In this document: positions 57,310-64,000 of the stretch, piece by piece | Layout: each line of letters begins with the position of its first letter | How positions within the stretch are numbered: position 1 is the first letter of the stretch | Source of the DNA: Xanthomonas vesicatoria ATCC 35937 | GTDB taxonomy: Bacteria; Pseudomonadota; Gammaproteobacteria; Xanthomonadales; Xanthomonadaceae | DNA length: 64,000 bases | Direction: 5' to 3' | Assembly (NCBI RefSeq): GCF_001908725.1 | Contig: NZ_CP018725.1 | Location: 3,410,001 to 3,474,000, forward strand | Translations under genes and position numbers: made by a program | Notes under the pieces: generated by a model | The model's input: only the letters and a program-made list of their open reading frames with translations | The model's database searches: none | What the model was told of the DNA's origin: nothing

Positions 57310-58236
57310 TCAATCAATCGAAATATTAGCCAGCCGCTGCAGCGCTTCTGCATATTTGGCGCGTGTGCGGTCGATGACATCGTCCGGCAGACTCGGGCCG
57401 GGTGCGGTCTTGCCCCAGTCCAGGGTCTCCAGATAATCGCGCACGAACTGCTTGTCGTAGCTGGGCGGGCTGGTGCCCACTTCGTACTGGTCGGCCGGCC
57501 AATAACGCGACGAATCCGGGGTCAGCATCTCGTCCATGATGTACAGCCGGCCATCGGCGTCGGTGCCGAATTCGAACTTGGTGTCGGCCAGTAAAATGCC
57601 GCGTTCGGCGGCAAAATCGGCAGCGAAGCGGTAGATGCGCAAGGTGGCATCGCGCACGCGCTCGGCCAGCTCGGCGCCGACGGTCTTGACCATCGCGTCG
57701 AAGTCGATGTTTTCGTCATGGTCGCCAACGGCGGCCTTGGTCGATGGGGTAAAGATCGGCTCGGGCAGTTTCTCGGCCTGGCGCAGGCCATCGGGCAGTT
57801 CGATGCCGCTGACCTTGCCGGTGCGTTGATAATCCTTCCAGCCGCTGCCGATCAGATAACCGCGTGCAATCGCTTCCACCGGCACCGGCTTGAGCTTGCG
57901 CGTGACCACTGCACGTTTGGCGTACAGCGCCGGGTCCACGCCCTCGGGCAGCACCTGCTCGACGCGGATGTCCACCAGATGATTGGGCATCAGGTGTTCG
58001 GTCTTGTGGAACCAGAAATTGGAAACCTGGCACAGCATCTCGCCCTTGCCGGGGATCGGATCCGGCAACACGACGTCGAACGCGGACAGGCGGTCGGTTG
58101 CCACCATCAACAGGTAGTCGCCGGGCGGTGCGTCGGCGGGCAGGCGATCGCGGGGAAGTTCGAAGACATCGCGGACCTTGCCACGATGACGCAACGGCAG
58201 GCCGGGCAGATCGGATTGCAACAGCGTGGTCGACAC
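57310..58236 (-). CDS. purC: SAICAR synthetase
   Basis: PurC condenses CAIR with aspartate to SAICAR in purine synthesis. The 308-residue protein contains [13 protein letters not shown] (the ATP/phosphate region near the N-terminus), [54 protein letters not shown] and [20 protein letters not shown], then LTPDSSRYW, all family landmarks. The start is GTG 58236, with GGAG five bases upstream; a second GTG 58242 is less well placed. No PurR-like box was identified. Confidence 0.96.
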   Translation of the reverse strand: MSTTLLQSDLPGLPLRHRGKVRDVFELPRDRLPADAPPGDYLLMVATDRLSAFDVVLPDPIPGKGEMLCQVSNFWFHKTEHLMPNHLVDIRVEQVLPEGVDPALYAKRAVVTRKLKPVPVEAIARGYLIGSGWKDYQRTGKVSGIELPDGLRQAEKLPEPIFTPSTKAAVGDHDENIDFDAMVKTVGAELAERVRDATLRIYRFAADFAAERGILLADTKFEFGTDADGRLYIMDEMLTPDSSRYWPADQYEVGTSPPSYDKQFVRDYLETLDWGKTAPGPSLPDDVIDRTRAKYAEALQRLANISID

Positions 58237-58442
58237 AGGCACTCCTAAGGACGTCGCTATGACGCTGTCCCCGGGACCCGGCGGGCCCGCGGGTGGGCAG
58301 CGGGCCGCGTAGTGTACGGCGCTTCGGCGCGTCCCGCTGGATTTATTGGCAGCCACCGTGCCCCGGCTGTGGAGGGCGCGTCAGCCAGGTGGGGCGGGCG
58401 TTCGGGTAAGATCGCCAGCCCGCCTTGCCGCCCCGATTGCCC

Positions 58443-58772
58443 ATGTCCTGGTACGGAAAACTGCTCGGCGCATTGGCCGGCGCCTTGCTGTTCCGCGGCG
58501 CGCCATTTGTGGGGCTGATGATCGGCCTGGCCATCGGTCACGCGGTAGACGCCGGCTGGTTCAAGCGGCGCGCGGAAAATCCCTACGAAGCCCTGGGACT
58601 GGAGCCGGATGCCACCACGGCCGAGATCGATCTGGCTTACCGCCGACTGATGTCGCGCTATCACCCGGACAAGGTGGCCAATGCCGAGCCGGAAGCGCGC
58701 CGTCAGGCAGAGAAAAAAGCCAGCCAGATCAACGCCGCGTACGACCGCATCCAGCGGCTGCGCAAGCGCTGA
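58443..58772 (+). CDS. Membrane-anchored J-domain protein
   Basis: This 109-residue protein has an N-terminal glycine-rich membrane segment (LLGALAGALLFRGAPFVG then MIGLAIGHAVDAG) and a C-terminal J-domain (NPYEALGLEPDATTAEIDLA, then RYHPDKVANA with the HPD motif). It resembles the J-domain part of DjlA but lacks its central region. It probably recruits DnaK at the membrane. It is followed on the opposite strand by a terminator for the outer-membrane protein gene. Confidence 0.85.
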   Translation: MSWYGKLLGALAGALLFRGAPFVGLMIGLAIGHAVDAGWFKRRAENPYEALGLEPDATTAEIDLAYRRLMSRYHPDKVANAEPEARRQAEKKASQINAAYDRIQRLRKR

Positions 58773-58836
58773 TTGGATCGCGCCTGCGCGTTGTGCATCC
58801 AAAAGTCCGCAGCACCCAAGGCCGCCGCGCATCCCC

Positions 58837-58875
58837 AAAAAGAAACAACGCCACCCGGGCCTAGCCCAGGCGGCG
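58837..58875 (-). terminator. Terminator of the outer-membrane protein gene
   Basis: CGCCACCCGGGC and GCCCAGGCGGCG pair with two mismatches around a three-base loop. On the minus strand it is followed by TTGTTTCTTTTT. It stands about 180 bases beyond the protein's stop codon, with MITE copy C between the two, as if the element had been inserted in the 3' region. Confidence 0.55.
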
Positions 58876-58894
58876 CTGCCGTCAGCCCGGCATG

Positions 58895-59053
58895 AGAGCA
58901 GCTAACAGCCGGCATGAGAGCAGCTAACAGAACGTTGCGGGCGGTCGTCAGGTCGGTGCGGACGGCGCGGAGGAACCGGAGTCTACGACTGCCGATTCCG
59001 AGCACCGGCCGCGCCCGCCCTGGCGGTGAGCGCAGTCCTTCGTTAGCTGCTCT
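58895..59053 (+). repeat. MITE-like element, copy C, with duplicated left end
   Basis: The full element (58917-59053, 137 bp) has left end AGAGCAGCTAACAGAACG and right end CTTCGTTAGCTGCTCT. Its left 14 bases occur a second time 22 bases before (58895-58908) within the tandem repeat (GCCGGCATGAGAGCAGCTAA). The right end's last base is the first base of the TAA stop of the outer-membrane protein gene on the other strand. The middle (GACTGCCGATTCCGAGCACC) matches copy B. Confidence 0.75.
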
Positions 59054-59891
59054 TAGAAGCGATACGTCGCCGTCAGCCGCACCGCATTGGTGGAAAAGTC
59101 GGTATCGGTGCGCCGCAGGTCGGTGCCGGCCGGGTTGACCCGCAGGAACGGGTTGGTGGCCGGCGCGGTGCCCAGTCCGACGCGCACGCGGGTGTCTTCG
59201 TCCTGCAGGCGGGTGAACAGATATTCCACGCCCACCGAGACATGGTCGCTCAAACGACGCTGCAGGCCGACGCCGGCCTGGTAGCCGTCGGCGCTGTCGC
59301 CGCCGCTGCCGGTGAAGCTGTTGGCGGTGTTGCTGCTGGCAAAGCTGTGGTCGAACTCACCGCGCGCCACGCCTGCGGTGAAGTACGCCAAGTAATTGCC
59401 TTGCTGGCCGAACGCATAGCCGATCCGGCCACGCAACGCCGCGGTGCGGTTGAGCTGGCGGGTGAAGGTGTACAGCGCCGGCGTGGTGCTGAAGGCGCTG
59501 ACGCTGTCGCGGATATCGTTGCGGGTGTACTCGGCTACCACGCCATAGACCCAGTTACCGGCCTGCCAGTCGTAGCCCAGCCGTGCGCCGTATTCGGCGC
59601 CGCCCTTGTCCTTGCTGCAGCCGCTGGCCGGCGTGCGCCCGGCCGCTGCACCACCGCAAAATCCGGGCGAGAACGCATCGGCGCCGGTGGCGGTGCTGAC
59701 CTGGTCGCCGTCGCGGCCATCCAGATCGGTATCGAAGCCGAAACGGCCGCCGGACACGCCGGCAGGATCGGCGCCGCCCACGTTGGCGCCAATGGAGAAG
59801 CCGGACCAGTCGGCCGGGCCGGTTTGTGCCCAGGCGGGGGGGCGAGGGCCAGTAACACGATGGCGGCGGAGGCGAGCGGGGTGGTTTTCAT
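59053..59891 (-). CDS. Outer-membrane beta-barrel protein, frameshifted in its signal peptide
   Basis: The C-terminal 255 residues form an OmpA/porin-like eight-strand barrel starting near [20 protein letters not shown], with alternating aromatic strands ([35 protein letters not shown]) and a typical final strand ending LTATYRF. The first 18 residues ([18 protein letters not shown]) are a signal peptide in another frame. A C7 tract at 59842-59836 separates the two frames: five or eight Cs would join them and give a normal ALAPAWAQ cleavage site. As written, the protein is disrupted. This could be a phase-variable switch, an inactivated gene or a sequencing error. Annotated here as one gene. 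Confidence 0.75.
59836..59842 (-). repeat. C7 homopolymer tract at the frameshift
   Basis: Seven consecutive Cs on the coding (minus) strand stand at the junction of signal peptide and mature protein of the barrel gene. Tracts of this type are prone to slipped-strand gain or loss of bases. Confidence 0.9.
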
Positions 59892-60020
59892 GGAGTCTTC
59901 TCAAGGCGGGCGCAGTGCGCCGGTCAAGGGCATACGCAGCTGAGCCCGCTACGGATGCACGCCTTTCCTCGTCGGGCAGGGGTTGCGACAATGGGGTTTC
60001 CGTCTTCCTACGAGCTGCCC

Positions 60021-60692
60021 ATGCAATCGACGGCGATCGCCCCGTCCATCCTGTCCGCCGATTTCGCCCGTCTTGGCGAAGAGGTGAACAACGTCCTCAA
60101 GGCCGGCGCCGACTGGGTGCACTTCGACGTGATGGACAACCATTACGTGCCCAATCTGACCATCGGCCCGATGGTGTGCCAGGCGCTGCGCAAGCACGGC
60201 ATCACCGCGCCGATCGACGTGCACCTGATGGTTGAGCCGGTGGACCGCATCGTGCCGGACTTCGCCGACGCCGGCGCCACCACCATCAGCTTCCACCCCG
60301 AAGCCAGCCGCCACGTGCACCGCACCATCCAGCTGATTAAATCGCACGGCTGCCAGGCCGGGCTGGTGCTCAATCCGGCCACCCCGGTGGATATTCTCGA
60401 CTGGGTGCTGCCGGAGTTGGATCTGGTGCTGGTGATGTCGGTCAATCCCGGCTTCGGCGGGCAGGCGTTCATTCCCTCGGCGCTGGATAAACTGCGCGCC
60501 ATCCGCAAGAAGATCGATGCGCTGGGCAAGCCGATCCGGCTGGAGATCGATGGCGGGGTCAAGGCGGACAATATCGGCGCCATTGCCGCCGCCGGCGCCG
60601 ACACCTTCGTGGCCGGCTCGGCGATCTTCAACGCGCCCGACTATGCGCAGGTGATCGCGCAGATGCGCGCGGCGGTGGATGCGGTGCGATGA
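60021..60692 (+). CDS. rpe: Ribulose-phosphate 3-epimerase
   Basis: Rpe interconverts ribulose 5-phosphate and xylulose 5-phosphate in the pentose phosphate pathway. The 223-residue TIM barrel has [35 protein letters not shown] (metal/substrate His, Asp), [25 protein letters not shown] (phosphate loop) and RLEIDGGV (catalytic Asp). The start was set at ATG 60021, matching the family length; earlier in-frame starts would add about 20 residues with no family support. It overlaps the GNAT gene start (ATGA). Confidence 0.95.
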   Translation: MQSTAIAPSILSADFARLGEEVNNVLKAGADWVHFDVMDNHYVPNLTIGPMVCQALRKHGITAPIDVHLMVEPVDRIVPDFADAGATTISFHPEASRHVHRTIQLIKSHGCQAGLVLNPATPVDILDWVLPELDLVLVMSVNPGFGGQAFIPSALDKLRAIRKKIDALGKPIRLEIDGGVKADNIGAIAAAGADTFVAGSAIFNAPDYAQVIAQMRAAVDAVR

Positions 60693-61180
60693 GTGGGCAG
60701 GCAGTGCAGATCCGCAGCGCCACGCCCGATGATGTGCCGCTGCTGCATGAGTTGATCACCGCGCTGGCGGTGTACGAGCGCGAACCGGACGCGGTGAAAG
60801 CCACGCCCGATGCATTGCGCGTCAGCCTGTTCGGCGAGGGCGCCACCGCGCATGCGCTGATCTGCGAGCACGACGGTCAGGCACTGGGATTTGCCGTGTA
60901 TTTCTTCAATTACTCGACCTGGCTCGGCCGCAACGGCCTGTATCTGGAAGATCTGTTCGTGCGCCCGGAAGCGCGCGGCAAGGGCGCCGGCCTGGCGCTG
61001 CTGCGTCACCTGGCGCAGCTGGCGGTGCAGCGCGGCTGCGGGCGTTTCGAATGGTCGGTGCTGGACTGGAATCAGCCGGCAATCGATTTTTACCAGGCCG
61101 TCGGTGCCCGACCGATGGAAGGTTGGACGGTGTACCGGCTCGATGGCGAGCGCCTGGCCGCATTTGCTGCGGGCGGTTAA
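60689..61180 (+). CDS. GNAT family N-acetyltransferase
   Basis: This 163-residue acetyltransferase has the acetyl-CoA motif [20 protein letters not shown] and the pattern [19 protein letters not shown], followed by [20 protein letters not shown] and [20 protein letters not shown]. This arrangement matches the diamine/SAT1-like N-acetyltransferases. The substrate is not defined. It overlaps rpe by four bases, so the two are co-translated. A decayed MITE-like copy begins at its stop codon. Confidence 0.9.
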   Translation: MSGQAVQIRSATPDDVPLLHELITALAVYEREPDAVKATPDALRVSLFGEGATAHALICEHDGQALGFAVYFFNYSTWLGRNGLYLEDLFVRPEARGKGAGLALLRHLAQLAVQRGCGRFEWSVLDWNQPAIDFYQAVGARPMEGWTVYRLDGERLAAFAAGG

Positions 61181-61319
61181 GCGCAGCTCGCAGACGTCGC
61201 GAGCAGTCGAGAAGGAAATGTGGGCGACGCGCTCAGCGTCGGAATGTGTGCGTGGTCCATGCCGTTCCGAGCAATGCCCGCTCCGCCCGATGCGGAGCCC
61301 AGGGGTTGGTGGTCGCTTG
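61180..61319 (+). repeat. MITE-like element, decayed copy E
   Basis: The left end AGCGCAGCTCGCAGACG matches copy C's left end at 14 of 17 positions with one gap, starting at the last base of the GNAT stop codon. The middle has GTCCATGCCGTTCCGAGCAA, close to copies B and C. The right end is weak (GGTGGTCGCTT). It is a probable relic. Confidence 0.45.
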
Positions 61320-61337
61320 GGGCCTCGCATCGCACAC

Positions 61338-61440
61338 AAAAAGAAGGCCGCTCCACCCGGAGCGGCCTTCAAGAAAATTGGAGGCTGATCCTGCCTCCGC
61401 CCGTCGTCCCTGCTATGGCCTTCTACTCTCCGGGCTATCG
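61338..61440 (-). ncRNA. Candidate small RNA with intrinsic terminator
   Basis: On the minus strand, GGAGGC and GCCTCC form a small hairpin at 61380-61398, and this is followed by GAAGGCCGCTCC paired perfectly with GGAGCGGCCTTC (12 bp, loop of four) and then TTTTT. Both neighbouring protein genes are on the plus strand, so this terminator serves no known gene. A short independent transcript starting near 61440 would explain it. The start is a guess; no promoter was identified. Confidence 0.4.
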
Positions 61441-61541
61441 ATGACATGGCAATGACAGCCTGGTGGCATTACGTATTCACGATCCGCCCATTGGCGCACT
61501 GCTAGCCTGCGGACACCCATCTCACAGCATCGGCAGCGCGC

Positions 61542-62471
61542 ATGGCCCCGTCCCACTGGCGTCTGATCCTCAACGGCAAGTCCACCGATAATCTGGACGT
61601 GCGTGAGGCGGTGGCAGAGTTACGCAACCGCGGCGTACAGCTCGAGGTGCGCGCCACCTGGGAGGAGGGCGACGCCGAGCGCTACGTCGCCGAAGCGGTC
61701 GCCGACGGCGTGCACACCGTGGTGGCTGCCGGTGGCGATGGCACCTTGAGCGAGGTGGCTGCCGCGCTTGCGCACCACGACGACGATGCCGCCAGCCTGC
61801 CATCGCTTGGTCTGGTCCCATTAGGCACCGCCAATGATTTCGCCACAGCTGCCAACGTTCCGATCGAACCGCTTGAGGCGCTGAACCTGATTGCCGACCG
61901 CCCTGCGCAAGCGATCGACCTGCTGCGCATCGATACCCCGCACGGCCCCCATTGGTGCGCCAATGTCGCCAGCGGCGGCTTCGGGACCCAGGTCACCGTG
62001 GAAACCGACGAAGGCCTGAAAAAAATGCTCGGTGGCCTTGCCTACTTGATTACCGGCATGTCGCGGCTAGGCCGGATCGACCCAATCAGTGCCCGTTTTT
62101 CAGGCCCGGATTTCAGCTGGGAAGGCGAATTCATCGCATTGGGTTTAGGTAACGGGCGCCAGGCCGGCGGCGGTCAGGCGCTGTGCCCAGAGGCCGTGAT
62201 CGACGATGGTCTGCTCGATGTCACCATCGTGCCTGCACTCAACGGCGAGGTGGCCGCAACGCTCGGCACCCTGGTCACCGGCGGCAAGCAGGCGGCGTTG
62301 GAGCGCGTCGCCGTGCGCGCGCGGCTGCCCTGGCTGGAAATCGTCTCGCATCAGCCGCTTACGCTGAACCTGGATGGCGAACCGGAAACCTCGCTGCATT
62401 TCCATGTCGACTGCGTGCCTGCACGGCTGCGGATGCATTTACCGATGGAGTGCCCGTTGCTCAGCGCGTGA
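61542..62471 (+). CDS. YegS/DgkB-like lipid kinase
   Basis: This 309-residue protein belongs to the diacylglycerol-kinase-like family. It contains [20 protein letters not shown] (GGDGT nucleotide motif), [20 protein letters not shown] and VTPALNG-type C-terminal elements: [20 protein letters not shown]. The family phosphorylates lipids such as phosphatidylglycerol (YegS); the exact substrate here is unknown. It stands between a candidate small RNA gene and the trpE leader. Confidence 0.92.
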   Translation: MAPSHWRLILNGKSTDNLDVREAVAELRNRGVQLEVRATWEEGDAERYVAEAVADGVHTVVAAGGDGTLSEVAAALAHHDDDAASLPSLGLVPLGTANDFATAANVPIEPLEALNLIADRPAQAIDLLRIDTPHGPHWCANVASGGFGTQVTVETDEGLKKMLGGLAYLITGMSRLGRIDPISARFSGPDFSWEGEFIALGLGNGRQAGGGQALCPEAVIDDGLLDVTIVPALNGEVAATLGTLVTGGKQAALERVAVRARLPWLEIVSHQPLTLNLDGEPETSLHFHVDCVPARLRMHLPMECPLLSA

Positions 62472-62898
62472 GCGCTAGGGTTGGGAAGCCGTGATCGGGG
62501 AGGTGGAAGTCGAATTTGGGATTTGGAAAACCTGATCCTGCAGTGCGCCCCGCTTAAAGGCCCGCTCCGCTAGTGGGGAGTGAGGGTCGGTGCGGCAACA
62601 CCCACACCCGAGGCACGCACCTCGCCCTGCACAGGCGCACGACGAGGAGCGCACTGCCCGGAACGTGATACCAGCCCGCGCGCTGCCCTGCCCGACAACA
62701 CCCTACCGACCCAACGCACCTTCGCAATCAGCACCGCATCCGCCCGCGTGCCTGCTGCCCCGAAGCGACACTTGCGCTACAGTAGTCACGTGTCCCGCCT
62801 GACGACCCCACGCTCCTTCTCTTCCGCTCGCCGCTGGTGGCGATGGTGGCCCGTTGCCGTCGTCCGCCCCGCCACAGAGTCCCGGAAGGAAAGTCGTC

Positions 62899-64000
<1,102 letters not shown>

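Overview
The window is a piece of a GC-rich gammaproteobacterial chromosome, almost certainly Xanthomonas. The evidence is a tryptophan 2,3-dioxygenase close to the X. campestris enzyme, a VirK-type secreted protein, an Xps/Xanthomonas-style type IV secretion effector with a XVIPCD tail, a TreYZ/GlgX cluster, and the dispersed repeats typical of the genus. Gene density is high, most genes are housekeeping or core accessory, and no insertion sequence, prophage, tRNA, rRNA or CRISPR array is visible.

Layout. 1-8.3 kb: a tightly overlapping treZ-malQ-treY operon, a small DUF2934 gene and glgX, which convert glycogen/maltodextrin to trehalose and recycle the side chains. 8.3-13.4 kb: oxidoreductases, a FAD/NAD(P) protein and a VirK-like exported protein. 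13.8-20.3 kb: an RND efflux locus with a divergent outer-membrane factor, a TetR regulator and an adaptor-permease operon; two identical-architecture operators suggest the TetR protein controls both sides. 20.4-26.3 kb: two SDR genes, an HxlR regulator, a RhlE helicase and an SMI1-like orphan. 26.5-30.6 kb: a minus-strand branched-chain 2-oxoacid dehydrogenase operon (E1a, E1b, an SH3-like protein, E2) ending in a clear terminator. 30.8-34.4 kb: a very large secreted nuclease. 35-42.6 kb: tryptophan dioxygenase, peptide transporter, thioredoxin-like lipoprotein, MarR regulator, hppD and hmgA (tyrosine degradation), with a REP-bounded DUF559 nuclease cassette between hppD and hmgA. 44.7-50.7 kb: a six-gene Pha/Mnh-type cation/proton antiporter operon with fused A and B subunits. 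52.4-57.1 kb: an M4 metalloprotease and a T4SS effector/immunity pair. 57.3-64 kb: purC, a J-domain protein, an outer-membrane protein frameshifted at a C7 tract, rpe, a GNAT acetyltransferase, a YegS-like lipid kinase and the start of trpE behind a leader ORF with clustered Trp codons.

The main structures not explained by ordinary genes are: (1) a 441-bp cassette in which a DUF559 nuclease gene is bounded by 43-bp inverted REP units that match at 42 of 43 positions; (2) a family of about 140-bp MITE-like elements with imperfect 18-bp terminal inverted repeats, three good and two decayed copies; (3) a shared operator pair at the RND locus; (4) a homopolymer-based potential phase switch in an outer-membrane protein; (5) a predicted Trp-codon leader overlapping trpE; and (6) a candidate minus-strand small RNA at about 61.4 kb. 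All calls are from reading the sequence; no database search was run.
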